Position numbers and translations under genes: made by a program
Notes under the pieces: generated by a model
Databases searched by the model: none
What the model was told of the DNA's origin: nothing
Seen by the model: only the letters and a program-made list of their open reading frames with translations
Shown here: positions 8,957 to 17,544 of the stretch, in pieces
Layout: each line of letters begins with the position of its first letter
Position numbering within the stretch: position 1 is the stretch's first letter
Source of the DNA: Fen-1467 sp035519475
GTDB taxonomy: Bacteria > Verrucomicrobiota > Verrucomicrobiia > Opitutales > Opitutaceae
Reading direction: 5' to 3'
DNA length: 64,000 nucleotides
Assembly: GCA_035519475.1 (NCBI GenBank)
Contig: DATIWI010000252.1
Coordinates: 1 to 64,000, forward strand

Positions 8957-10084
8957 TCAGCGATCGATGTCGGGGATGACGAGGTCCAGGCTGCCGAGCA
9001 GGGCCAAGGCGTCGGGCAGGATCATGCCCTTGCTTGCCTCCTCGTAGAGGCTGAGGTTGGAGAACGACGGGGTGCGCAGCTTGACGCGGTAGGCGTTGTC
9101 CTTGCCGTCGCTGACGACGCGCACCATGAAACGGCCGCGGGCCGCCTCGACGGCGTAGCAATAGTCGCCGGGCGGCAGCTTGAGCACGCGGGGCACCTTG
9201 CCCATGACGGGACCGGCCGGCAGTTTGTCGAGCGCCTGCGCGATGAGGCGCAGGCTCTGCTCCAGTTCCGCCATCCGGACGCGGTAGCGCGCCATGGAGT
9301 CGCCCTCCGGGAAGGTCGGAATCTCGAAATCGAGCTGGGGATAAACCGAATAGGGCTCGGCCCGGCGCACATCGTAGGGAAGGCCGGAACCGCGGATGAC
9401 CGGACCGGTGGCGCCGTACCGGCGGCACATCTCCGCGCTGATGGGCCCGATGGCCTCGAGGCGTTTGCGCAGGATGATGTTATCCGTCACGAGGTCGCGA
9501 TACATCTTCAGCCGCGGACGCATCCGGGTGACGAAGGCGCGCGTGCCCGCGACGAACGCGTCATCGACATCGTTGCACAGTCCGCCGAACCGGAAGTAGC
9601 AGTAGGTGAGGCGGGAGCCGGTGACACTTTCGAGCAGGTCGAGGATCTTCTCGCGGTCATCGAAGGCGTAGAGCAGCGGGGTGAATCCGCCGAGATCGAG
9701 GAGGAACGCGCTCCACCACACCAGGTGGCTGGAGATGCGGTTGAGCTCGGAGGTGATGACGCGGATGAACTCCGCGCGCGGCGGCACCTCGAGGCGCAGG
9801 GCGCGCTCCACGACGCCGACAAAGGCGTGGTTGTAGTGCAGCGCCGAGAGGTAGTCGATGCGGCCGGTGTTGGGCAGGAACTGGGCCCACGGACGGTTCT
9901 CCCCCATCTTCTCGTGCATCCGATGGATGTACCCGAGGACGGGCTCGGCCCGCATGACGTATTCGCCGTCCATGGTCATCTTGATGCGCAGGACGCCGTG
10001 GGCGGCGGGATGTTGCGGACCCACGTTCAGGACGAACGTCTCCTGCGGTTCCGGGCGGCGGGCGATGTCGGCGGAGGCGGTCAC
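8957..10084 (-). CDS. nuoD: NADH-quinone oxidoreductase subunit D (NuoD)
   Basis: A 375-residue 49-kDa-type subunit that shapes the quinone site with NuoB and descends from the hydrogenase large subunit. Signatures: GPQHPAAHGVLR (the quinone-site His region), ELNRISSHLVWW, and the C-terminus GSLDLVIPDIDR. It starts with GTG in a 4-bp overlap with the end of nuoC. NuoC and NuoD are separate here, not fused. The length is slightly short compared with about 400 in many species. Confidence 0.97.
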   Translation of the reverse strand: MTASADIARRPEPQETFVLNVGPQHPAAHGVLRIKMTMDGEYVMRAEPVLGYIHRMHEKMGENRPWAQFLPNTGRIDYLSALHYNHAFVGVVERALRLEVPPRAEFIRVITSELNRISSHLVWWSAFLLDLGGFTPLLYAFDDREKILDLLESVTGSRLTYCYFRFGGLCNDVDDAFVAGTRAFVTRMRPRLKMYRDLVTDNIILRKRLEAIGPISAEMCRRYGATGPVIRGSGLPYDVRRAEPYSVYPQLDFEIPTFPEGDSMARYRVRMAELEQSLRLIAQALDKLPAGPVMGKVPRVLKLPPGDYCYAVEAARGRFMVRVVSDGKDNAYRVKLRTPSFSNLSLYEEASKGMILPDALALLGSLDLVIPDIDR

Positions 10085-10599
10085 GCGGTGAAATCCTTGC
10101 GCAGGGGATGGTAGGTGGCGTCCTCGGGCAGCAGGAACGGGCTGAGATCAGGATGCCCGGCGAAACGGATGCCGAAAAAGTCGTGCGCCTCGCGCTCGTG
10201 CCAGTTGGCGCCGGGATATACCGGCGAAATCGTGGGCAGCTCCGGACGGTCGCGCGGCACGCGGGTCCGGATCACAACCCGCAGGGGCGACGCTGCATGG
10301 AAGTAATCGTAGACGACCTCGAATTCGCTCTGCGCGATCCAGTCGACGCCGGTGATGGTGTCGAGGGCAAAGCCGGCTTGATCGAGGATGCCCGCGGCTG
10401 AGGCGACATCGGCGGCCCCCACGGTCACGTCGAGGTGATATCCCGTGACCGCCGGATCGGAACGCTGGACGGGGTCAGGCGGGGCCGGCCGCGGCGTGGC
10501 GGGCGCGCCGGCGGTCGGGCCGAGGGGGGTGACGGTGGCCGGGAGGGCGCGGGCCAGCGGAGCGAGCCGGGCGGAGAGGGTCTCGAGGGCGGGCATCAT
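10081..10599 (-). CDS. nuoC: NADH-quinone oxidoreductase subunit C (NuoC)
   Basis: A 172-residue 30-kDa-type peripheral subunit. The family signature HEREAHDFFGIRFAGHPD is clear near residues 133-150, and the C-terminus LLPEDATYHPLRKDF matches. The first 50 residues are an Ala/Pro-rich extension (ATVTPLGPTAGAPATPRPAP) that looks disordered and is unusual for this small protein; a shorter start downstream cannot be excluded. It overlaps nuoB by 4 bp and nuoD by 4 bp. Confidence 0.95.
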   Translation of the reverse strand: MMPALETLSARLAPLARALPATVTPLGPTAGAPATPRPAPPDPVQRSDPAVTGYHLDVTVGAADVASAAGILDQAGFALDTITGVDWIAQSEFEVVYDYFHAASPLRVVIRTRVPRDRPELPTISPVYPGANWHEREAHDFFGIRFAGHPDLSPFLLPEDATYHPLRKDFTA

Positions 10600-11096
10600 T
10601 GTGGGGGCGTCACCACCGGCCAGCGGCGTTTGCCGGTGAGTTTCTGCTCCAGAGCGAGGATCCCCTCGATCAGCGCCTCCGGCCGCGGGGGACAGCCAGG
10701 GACAAAGACGTCGACCGGGAAGAGCTTGTCGACGCCTTCAACCACGGCGTATTGCCCCGGGAAGACAAACGGCCCGCCGGAGATGGCGCAATTGCCCAGG
10801 GCAATGACCCATTTGGGCTCGAGCATCTGGTCGTAGAGGGTCCTCACGGCCGGGGCCATCTTCTTGTTGATCGTCCCCGCCACGATCATGACGTCGGCCT
10901 GGCGCGGCGACGGACGGAAGACCTCGGCGCCAAAACGCGAGATATCGAAACGGGGGCCACCGGCCGCCATCATTTCGATGGCGCAGCAGGCCAGGCCGAA
11001 GGTGAGGGGCCACAGCGAGTTGGCCCGGCTCAGCGCCAGCAGGTCGTCCAGTTTGGCAAACTGCACAATCTGGGAAGTGTCTACCGACGTTTCCAT
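10596..11096 (-). CDS. nuoB: NADH-quinone oxidoreductase subunit B (NuoB), cluster N2
   Basis: A 166-residue PSST-type subunit that binds the terminal [4Fe-4S] cluster N2, which donates electrons to quinone. The four ligands are visible: adjacent Cys37-Cys38 in GLACCAIEM, Cys103 in GNCAISGG and Cys135 in VPGCPPRPEA. I chose the ATG at 11096 (METSVDTSQIVQF); the frame stays open upstream but only inside nuoA. The resulting 16-bp overlap with nuoA fits the compact operon. Confidence 0.97.
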   Translation of the reverse strand: METSVDTSQIVQFAKLDDLLALSRANSLWPLTFGLACCAIEMMAAGGPRFDISRFGAEVFRPSPRQADVMIVAGTINKKMAPAVRTLYDQMLEPKWVIALGNCAISGGPFVFPGQYAVVEGVDKLFPVDVFVPGCPPRPEALIEGILALEQKLTGKRRWPVVTPPQ

Positions 11097-11467
11097 TCGA
11101 AGACTCCTTTCCGCCAGGCATAGACGATGACGAGGGAGAGAATCCCGACAAACAGGACCAGTTCGACAAAGTCCCGGATGACGAACTGCCGGTTGTAGAC
11201 GAGCGCGACCGGGATCAGGTAGAGGACATCCACCGCAAACGCCACAAAGACCAGGGCGTACAGATAATACACGGCGCTGTACCGGATCCAGGCGTCGCCA
11301 ATCGGCTCCATGCCGCATTCGATGTATTGGCCGGTCTTGTGCGCCGACTGTCGGGTCCGGCGCGCCGCCAGCAGGTGGACGACGGCGAAGGGACCGACCG
11401 CAAAGAGCAGACCGCCGAGGCAGAACGCGGCGATGTAGATCAGATCACCCTTGAGCAGATCGTTCAT
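11081..11467 (-). CDS. nuoA: NADH-quinone oxidoreductase subunit A (NuoA)
   Basis: A 128-residue, three-helix membrane subunit and the first gene of the nuo operon. The signature loop and helix YIECGMEPIGDAW followed by YALVFVAFAVDVLYLIP is typical. The acidic residue pattern differs from the second, more canonical NuoA encoded at 36885-37259 (FDIEVIFLIP), so the two belong to different NuoA lineages. Confidence 0.96.
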   Translation of the reverse strand: MNDLLKGDLIYIAAFCLGGLLFAVGPFAVVHLLAARRTRQSAHKTGQYIECGMEPIGDAWIRYSAVYYLYALVFVAFAVDVLYLIPVALVYNRQFVIRDFVELVLFVGILSLVIVYAWRKGVFEWKRR

Positions 11468-11783
11468 GATCGGAGCGGAAGGACCAAGCCGGACGCAATG
11501 GCTGCTGACTGCATAATGCCATCATCGCACGGAATGCACCACCGGGCAGCGCACGCGTTGGCGAGCTTTGCGCATTTATTGCAACATCAACGCGTGCGTG
11601 GTGGTCGGCAATGATTAGAAATGCTTCTACGCGGCGATCCTCGCGGGCGACGGGCTAATACGCCGCCGCGACCGGCCGGACGAGCGGCCAACCTGCGCCG
11701 AAGACCGGAATGCCCCGGGGGGTGAGCCTGCCGGGAGCGGGGGGGTGGAGGAGCGCCCCGGACGCCGCCGGCGCGCACCGGCA
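11468..11783. other. Intergenic region between gltD and nuoA
   Basis: A 316-bp stretch with no credible gene. It must contain the nuo operon leader, and probably its promoter unless the operon is read through from gltD. It holds the inverted repeat described at 11550-11598. I could not pick a convincing -35/-10 pair on the minus strand. Confidence 0.6.
11550..11598. repeat. Perfect 11-bp inverted repeat upstream of nuoA
   Basis: CGCACGCGTTG at 11550-11560 is mirrored exactly by CAACGCGTGCG at 11588-11598 with a 27-bp AT-richer spacer. It lies between the gltD stop and the nuoA start, both on the minus strand. No T-run follows on either strand, so it is not a standard rho-independent terminator. 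A regulator-binding site or mRNA hairpin in the nuo leader are both possible. Confidence 0.65.
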
Positions 11784-13229
11784 TCAAGCGCCGGCCGCCT
11801 CCGCGCCCGCGGGCCAGCGCGCCGCCAGAAATTCGTGGATGCCGGACGCGGCCTTGCGGGCGTCGCGGACCGACTCCAAAGCGGTGCCCGGGCCGCGGAC
11901 GAGATCGCCGGCGGCAAACACCCCGGGCAGGTTGGTCATCTGGTGCGCATCGACCAGCACGGAGCCCGCATCGTCGGTGGCCAGCTGGTGGAACACGCCG
12001 GCGCGCGGAAGCGGCTCCCGCTCGAAGCCCAGCGCGAGAAAGACCCGATCGGCCGCGATTTCGAATTCGGTGCCCGGCGCAGCCAAAAAAGCGCGACGCC
12101 CGTCCTCCGCCTTCGGACCGGGGGTGGTGCGGATGAGCCGCAGCCCGGAGACGGCCCCGCCCTCGCCGCCCAGCACGGCCACGGGCGCGGCCTGCCACAA
12201 AAACCGGGCGCCTTCCTCGATCGCGTCCGCATAGTCGCGCCGGCTGCATGGCATGTTCTCGGCATCGCGCCGGTAGACGCAGGTGGCTTCGCGCGCACCG
12301 GCGCGGATGGCGGTGCGTACGCAGTCCATGGCCGTGTCCCCGCCCCCCAGCACGACCACGCGCGCCCCGGTGACGTCGATCGCCGGCATGTCCAGCGGCA
12401 TGGCGGCGTTCTTTTGGATGATGAACGGAAGGGCCTGGATCACGCCGGCGCGATCGGCCCCCGGCACCGCGAGCGGCCGGGCCTTGCGCGCGCCGAGCGC
12501 CAAGAACACGGCGTCAAAGTCCGCCTGCAGCGTCGCCAGAGTGAGATCGCGATCAAGGGTGACCCCCATGCAAAACTTGACGCCGCGCCAGCGCAGGAGG
12601 TCGATGCGGCGCTGCGCGACGGACTTCTCCAGCTTGAAAGCCGGCAGACCGTGAATCTGCAGCCCACCCGGCAGCAACTCGGTGTCGAAGATCGTCACAG
12701 CGTACCCGCGACGCGCCAGTTCGTCGGCGCAGGCGAGCCCGCCCGGATTGGAGCCGACGACCGCGGCGCGGAACCCGTTCGGGGGCACGATGCCCGCGTC
12801 GACCGCCCCGTGGGCAAAGGCATAATCGTTGAGGAAGCGTTCGATGGCCCAGATGGACACGGGCTCGGCGCGCCCGTCGAGGATGCACAGCCCCTCGCAC
12901 AGGCGATCCGCCGGGCAGCTGGTCACGCACACCTCCGGCAGATTGCTGGTGGAATGCAGGATCGCCGCCGCCTCCAGGAACTGGCCCTCGGCCGTGCGGG
13001 TCAGCCATTCGGGGATGTGACTCCCCAGCGGGCAGCCGGTCACGCACACGGGTTCGGGGCACTGGATGCAGCGGCTCGCCTGTTCGCGCGCCGTGGCCTC
13101 GTCGAACAGGCCGTAGATCTCCAGAAAATCCGCCATGCGCTCCGCCCCCGAACGCTTGGGCGGCTCCTGGCGCGGAATCGTCCGCCACGCGTATTTGGCC
13201 TCGACGTTGGGCAGGGTGAGATCGCTCAT
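11784..13229 (-). CDS. gltD: Glutamate synthase small subunit-type flavoprotein (GltD)
   Basis: A 481-residue NADPH-dependent flavin oxidoreductase of the GltD family; in glutamate synthase it feeds electrons to the large subunit GltB. The N-terminal Cys motif C54-C57-C62-C66 and the following TSCPADRLCEGLC supply the low-potential Fe-S clusters. The NADPH motif VVVLGGGDTAMDC is canonical. The FAD dinucleotide loop reads VVGSNPGGLACA, with Asn where the second Gly is usual. The start MSDLTLPNVEAKYAW is chosen by homology to the family N-terminus. No gltB lies beside it; its immediate downstream neighbours are the nuo genes. Related folds serve in Nfn-type enzymes, so a role outside glutamate synthesis is possible. 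Confidence 0.88.
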   Translation of the reverse strand: MSDLTLPNVEAKYAWRTIPRQEPPKRSGAERMADFLEIYGLFDEATAREQASRCIQCPEPVCVTGCPLGSHIPEWLTRTAEGQFLEAAAILHSTSNLPEVCVTSCPADRLCEGLCILDGRAEPVSIWAIERFLNDYAFAHGAVDAGIVPPNGFRAAVVGSNPGGLACADELARRGYAVTIFDTELLPGGLQIHGLPAFKLEKSVAQRRIDLLRWRGVKFCMGVTLDRDLTLATLQADFDAVFLALGARKARPLAVPGADRAGVIQALPFIIQKNAAMPLDMPAIDVTGARVVVLGGGDTAMDCVRTAIRAGAREATCVYRRDAENMPCSRRDYADAIEEGARFLWQAAPVAVLGGEGGAVSGLRLIRTTPGPKAEDGRRAFLAAPGTEFEIAADRVFLALGFEREPLPRAGVFHQLATDDAGSVLVDAHQMTNLPGVFAAGDLVRGPGTALESVRDARKAASGIHEFLAARWPAGAEAAGA

Positions 13230-13338
13230 CGGGCGGGAGGGCAACGTTCCACAACTCCAGGAAACCGCAAGTCTCCCCGACAGCCGAAAGGGCGGCGGAC
13301 CGCTTGCGTCGCTGCGAAAAAACCGTAAATGAGCGCCC

Positions 13339-13755
13339 ATGCCCCATTCCAAGACCCGTGGCCGGCGCCCGCCGCCGGTCCCCATCCGCGCCGTGGATTT
13401 TGTGATGTATTGCACGAAGAATCTCCGCCGCACGCGCGCGTTCTACCAGCGGCTCTTCGGCCTGAGGAGGGGCGGGGAGTGGAATGACTTCTGGTCCGAG
13501 TTTCGGACGGAGCCGGTCGCCCTCTGCCTCAACGGCCCGACCGCGAAGCGGCGGCCGTCGTGGAACTGGCAGGGCCCCGCTTGCGTCGGCCTCGCGGTGA
13601 AGGATGTGCGTGAGGCGGTCGCCGTCTGCCGGCGGCGCCGGGTGAGGATTCTGATCGAGCCGGTCGAAACGCGCGTGTGCTGGATGGCGTGGATCGCCGA
13701 TCCCGACGGCAACCGCCTCTGCCTGCATTCGCGCAAGGACGGAACGGCCGGCTGA
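13339..13755 (+). CDS. VOC-family (glyoxalase/dioxygenase fold) protein
   Basis: A 138-residue protein with the vicinal-oxygen-chelate fold. It has VDFVMYCTKNLRRTRAFYQ with FGL at the start of one module and a C-terminal ADPDGNRLCLHSR strand, typical of small glyoxalase/bleomycin-resistance-like proteins. Substrate unknown. The N-terminus is very basic (MPHSKTRGRRPPPVP), and a later start is possible. It is divergent from gltD. Confidence 0.8.
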   Translation: MPHSKTRGRRPPPVPIRAVDFVMYCTKNLRRTRAFYQRLFGLRRGGEWNDFWSEFRTEPVALCLNGPTAKRRPSWNWQGPACVGLAVKDVREAVAVCRRRRVRILIEPVETRVCWMAWIADPDGNRLCLHSRKDGTAG

Positions 13756-13804
13756 GCGGCCTGGCGACGCCCGGCCCGCCGCCCAGCGCCCAGCGACACG
13801 CCGG

Positions 13805-14743
13805 CTACCGACCGCCCTTGAGGCCGCTGGCCAGCAGGGTCTCAAACCCCGGCTCCACGGTCTCGCGGGACACCGCGGTCACCTCGACCTGCTGGAAACC
13901 CGCCTTCTTGAGGAAGCCGTGCAACGCGCTCTCCTTGAAGCCGAGCCACACGTCGGCATAGAGCTCGCGCGCCTTTTCGAAGGCGTGTTCCTTGAGATCG
14001 AGCACCAGCAGCTGGCCGCCGGCCCGGAGGATGCGGAAGGCTTCATTGACGGCGGTCTGCGGGTGGTTGGCGTGATGCAGCGCCTGGCTGAGAATGGCGA
14101 GGTCGACCGAGCGGTCCGCCAGCGGCACGGCCTCGATGTCGCCGAGCTTGTAGGTCAGGTTGGCGAGACCGTTCTTTTTCGCCAGCTCGGTGCCGACCTC
14201 CACCATGCGCGGCGAATTGTCAATGCACCACACCCGCTCCGCCCGATGGGCGAGGAGCTGGGAGATCAGGCCCTCGCCGGCGCCGAGGTCGGCCACGACA
14301 ATCGGCGGCACGAGCCGCAGGGCGAGACGGCCGATGGCTTCCCACGAACGGCCGGGGCAATAGCCCTTGCCGAGCCGCCCGGCGATCAGGTTGAAATATT
14401 GTTCGGCCACCCGGCGGCGCTTTTGGAGGATGCGGTCAAGGTTGTCGCGGTCCTCGGTGAACTCCGGCGCGTCGGCCACGGCCTCACCCGCGGCCCGCAG
14501 CAGCGCCACCCGCGTCGGCGCGAGGCCGGGCCGCAGCGAATAGAATGCCTTCTTCCCCTCGCGGCGGTCGGCCACGAAGCCGGCCTGCCGGAGCAGCGCC
14601 AGCTGCGAGGAGATGCGCGACTGCGCCATGCCCAGCACCTCCTGCAGTTCGGCGACCGAGAGCTCCTCCTTCATGAGCAGGGCCAGCAGCCGCAGGCGCG
14701 TGGGGTCGGAGAGGATTTTCAGTGTGTCGAGGGACGAGTTCAC
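13805..14743 (-). CDS. ArsR-family regulator fused to a SAM-dependent methyltransferase
   Basis: A 312-residue two-domain protein. Residues about 5-80 form an ArsR-type winged helix (LKILSDPTRLRLLALLMKEE, then the recognition helix region AQSRISSQLALLRQAG). Residues about 130-270 form a class I methyltransferase with motif I VADLGAGEGLISQLL and the acidic loop WCIDNSPRMVEVG. Such fusions are known in several phyla, sometimes near methionine-cycle genes; none is adjacent here. I took the GTG at 14743 (VNSSLDTLKIL); the frame is open 18 codons further but with a low-complexity Pro/Arg stretch. No metal-binding Cys pair is seen, so the effector may be SAM or SAH rather than a metal. Confidence 0.85.
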   Translation of the reverse strand: MNSSLDTLKILSDPTRLRLLALLMKEELSVAELQEVLGMAQSRISSQLALLRQAGFVADRREGKKAFYSLRPGLAPTRVALLRAAGEAVADAPEFTEDRDNLDRILQKRRRVAEQYFNLIAGRLGKGYCPGRSWEAIGRLALRLVPPIVVADLGAGEGLISQLLAHRAERVWCIDNSPRMVEVGTELAKKNGLANLTYKLGDIEAVPLADRSVDLAILSQALHHANHPQTAVNEAFRILRAGGQLLVLDLKEHAFEKARELYADVWLGFKESALHGFLKKAGFQQVEVTAVSRETVEPGFETLLASGLKGGR

Positions 14744-14842
14744 GAAAAGAGGCGGCGGCGGCCGCGCGCCGGAGGCGCGACCAGCCCGGTCCCCCACCCA
14801 TGCCGGCGCGGAGCGATGGCGTCAATTCCGCGCTGCGCCCGC

Positions 14843-15472
14843 TCAGCGCATCAGCAGGACGATCAGCCGGCCCAGTTGCCACGCGCCCACCGTGGCGATG
14901 ACGCCGCCGGCGACGACATTGATGACGCGCAGCGTTCCGTCGTTGAGGTGGCGCCCAAAGGTTCCCGCCAGCAGGGCGAGGAGCAGCCACCAGACCGCGG
15001 AGCCGAGAAACACGCCGCCAATGAGCTGCAATCCCTCCGCGGTCCCGGAGGTCTGCCAACCCAGGCCGAGTCCGGCGAAGATGCCGGTGAAGGCCACGAT
15101 GGTCATCGGGTTCGCGAGCGTGAGCAGGTAGGTGGACACGAAGGCGTCGCGCAGGCGCCCGACATGCACCGGCGTCGAGGCCTCGCGGCGGGGAGTCCGG
15201 GCGCGCATGGTCAGGAGGCCGAGCAGCAGCAGGAACGCCCCGCCGAACAACTGCAGCCACGGGCGATGACCGATGAGGAAAGCGGTGACGGCCGTGAGGC
15301 CGGCCGCCGCGATCGCGCCATAGGTGGTGTCAGCCGCGGCCGCGCCCAGGCCGGAGACAAACCCCATGCGGCGACCATCCGTCAGCGCGCGGCGCAGGCA
15401 AAGCAGATTGATCGGACCGACCGGCGCGGCGATCGAGAAGCCGATGACGAGGCCTGTCAGCAAATGCTCCAT
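14843..15472 (-). CDS. LysE-family amino-acid exporter
   Basis: A 209-residue inner-membrane transporter with about six helices. The family N-terminal motif APVGPINLLCLRRAL and the central LTLANPMTIVAFTGIFAG are present. Exported substrate is unknown (amino acids or homoserine lactone-like compounds are typical). It lies 99 bp upstream of the ArsR-methyltransferase gene on the same strand, possibly co-transcribed. Confidence 0.9.
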   Translation of the reverse strand: MEHLLTGLVIGFSIAAPVGPINLLCLRRALTDGRRMGFVSGLGAAAADTTYGAIAAAGLTAVTAFLIGHRPWLQLFGGAFLLLLGLLTMRARTPRREASTPVHVGRLRDAFVSTYLLTLANPMTIVAFTGIFAGLGLGWQTSGTAEGLQLIGGVFLGSAVWWLLLALLAGTFGRHLNDGTLRVINVVAGGVIATVGAWQLGRLIVLLMR

Positions 15473-15599
15473 ACGCGGGGGCCGCCAACGGGTCGCGGGG
15501 CGGATGCAGTCATCGTTGGGCCGTTTCGGATGGGGCGGCGGCGCGCCGGGGGACGATCGGGACGGGGCGCAGGCGCGGAGTGCCTTGCCGCGGGCCCGC

Positions 15600-17462
15600 T
15601 CAGGTGACCGCCGCCGGTGCGGCGTCCCCGAGGAGGCTGATGCCGGTCACGGCATAGTCGTGCTCGGCCCCGCCGATCTTCACCTTGACATGGTCACCGG
15701 GCTTCTTGGCCAGCAGGGCCTGACCGAGAGGGGATTTGTAAGAAATGATATGCTTCTCCGGGTCGCCGTCCCACAACCCCAGGACGGTGTAGCTCACCGT
15801 CTGGCCGGTGCCGCCCTCGCGCAGTTCCACCACGTTGCCCACGCCGATCCGCTCGGTGCTGACGTCCTTGAAGTCGGTGATGCGGACGCGGGCGAGGTCG
15901 CGTTCGAGCTGGCCCTTCCGGGCCATGAGGAGCTGCTGGTCCTGCTTGGCCATCTTGTAGCCCGCATTCTCGCGCAGGTCGCCCTGCTCGCGGGCCGCGG
16001 CGATGGCGCGGGAATTCTCGGGAATCTTCTTGGTGACGATGAGCTCGTACTCCTGGTGCTTGCGCTCATAGCTCTCCCGCGACACCAGGAGCTGCTCACC
16101 CTTCGTCTCGCCCTCGCTCGAGACGAGCGACTGGATGGAGGGAAAGGTCTTGATGAAGCGGGCGAGCAGCGACTTCTTGGTCAACTCCTCGAAGCCCTGG
16201 TTGAGCAGGAGGGTGTTGGCGAGGTCGCGGGCGGTCTCGGGGTCGGCGGTGGCGAGGAGGTCGGAGATGAGGTCGGGATCGTCGCTGAGGATCTCGGCCA
16301 GCGGGATGCGGCGCGCGCCGGCGGATTGCAGGGCCTCGTAGTCGATCGCGAAGAAGATGGCGCTGAACAGGCGCGGCGTGATGAGATCGCTGAGCAGCTT
16401 GGCGAACTTCTTGGACTGGCGGTTCTTGACGATCCACAGCAGAACCGGCGCGCGCAGGTTCTGCTCGGTCTGCCAGCGCTTGAGCACCGTCGCGAGCTCC
16501 TCCGCGTGGCCTTGGTCGACCAGGAAGTTGATGCACTCGGTGGTGAACTTCCCCTGGCTCATCTTGAGCATTGCGAAGGTCAGATCCTTCCATTCCAGCG
16601 GATGCGCGTCCTTGATCAGCTCGAGGAAGTGGGTCTGGAAATGCACCGGGATCTTCTCGGCGATCTCCGTCAGGCGGCGGGTGTCGGCCACCAATTCGCC
16701 CAGGCTCGGGCTGAAGGTGGCGGCGTCGACGCCGACGATCTTCGCGAGCTCGTCGCGCACGACCGCGCCGTAGAGGCGCTCGGCGGAATGCAGCTGGTTG
16801 CTGTCCTTGACGACCTCGGCCAGGCCGGTCAGCACCGGCGCCAGATCCGCTTTGGTTTCCTTCCGGCCGGCCGCGCCCAGCAGCTCCTCCGCCAGCTGGA
16901 TGCGCCGGCGGGCGGACCGGGTGTTGGCGAAATGTTCCAGAATCTCATCCTCGACCGACACCGGTTCATCGCGCAGCACGTAGCATTCGGTCTTCTTGGC
17001 CGGGACGGCGATGCGCGGGTCCTTGGCGACCTGTTTCCTGGTGGCAGCCCACCACTTCTTGAATTTCTCGTCGCCGACCACCTGCTGCAGCACGATTTCG
17101 AGATCGATGGCGGTCGTGGCCTTGTTGGGAAAGGCGGCCAGCGCCTCGACGACCAGTTGGACGGGCTTCTCCTCGACCAAAAGGGCGATTTTGTCGGGTT
17201 CGGTCTCCTTGCGCACGAGCAGGTGCTTGGGCGGCAGGATCTCGAGGGTGCTGATGCAGAAGATCGGATCCATCCGGTGCTTCTTCTTGCCCGCAAAATC
17301 GATGACCAGTTTGTGGTCCGCCTCATCGTAGTCCTTGATCTGCCCGAAGCCCCAGCTCCGGTGGACGCAATAGGCGCCAGGCTCCATCGCCTCGAGCCTG
17401 GTTCGGGCGGATTTGAGCGACGGGTTTTTGGCGATGAGCGCTTGAACGGCTTCAGAATTCAT
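15600..17462 (-). CDS. Long GreA/GreB-type transcription elongation factor
   Basis: A 620-residue protein whose last about 160 residues are a GreA/GreB factor. The coiled-coil carries AREQGDLRENAGYKMAKQ, matching the GreA tip that stimulates RNA polymerase cleavage, and the C-terminal FKBP-like domain includes ISYKSPLGQALLAKKPGD. The first about 460 residues are an alpha-helical extension beginning with a small beta domain (CVHRSWGFGQIKDYD). E. coli GreA is only about 158 residues; very long GreA proteins are known from chlamydiae, supporting a PVC origin. Transcribed divergently from rsmB. Confidence 0.9.
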   Translation of the reverse strand: MNSEAVQALIAKNPSLKSARTRLEAMEPGAYCVHRSWGFGQIKDYDEADHKLVIDFAGKKKHRMDPIFCISTLEILPPKHLLVRKETEPDKIALLVEEKPVQLVVEALAAFPNKATTAIDLEIVLQQVVGDEKFKKWWAATRKQVAKDPRIAVPAKKTECYVLRDEPVSVEDEILEHFANTRSARRRIQLAEELLGAAGRKETKADLAPVLTGLAEVVKDSNQLHSAERLYGAVVRDELAKIVGVDAATFSPSLGELVADTRRLTEIAEKIPVHFQTHFLELIKDAHPLEWKDLTFAMLKMSQGKFTTECINFLVDQGHAEELATVLKRWQTEQNLRAPVLLWIVKNRQSKKFAKLLSDLITPRLFSAIFFAIDYEALQSAGARRIPLAEILSDDPDLISDLLATADPETARDLANTLLLNQGFEELTKKSLLARFIKTFPSIQSLVSSEGETKGEQLLVSRESYERKHQEYELIVTKKIPENSRAIAAAREQGDLRENAGYKMAKQDQQLLMARKGQLERDLARVRITDFKDVSTERIGVGNVVELREGGTGQTVSYTVLGLWDGDPEKHIISYKSPLGQALLAKKPGDHVKVKIGGAEHDYAVTGISLLGDAAPAAVT

Positions 17463-17544
17463 GGTCGCGATGCGGCGGGCGCAAACGACGAGTTGAGTCG
17501 AGAATGGGTTGGAATGTCAAACTGTGTATCTTAAGGTGGCCGGG

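Noticed and set aside
11587..12249. Minus-strand frame within the gltD end
   Set aside because: Arg/Gly/Pro-rich shadow of gltD in another frame.
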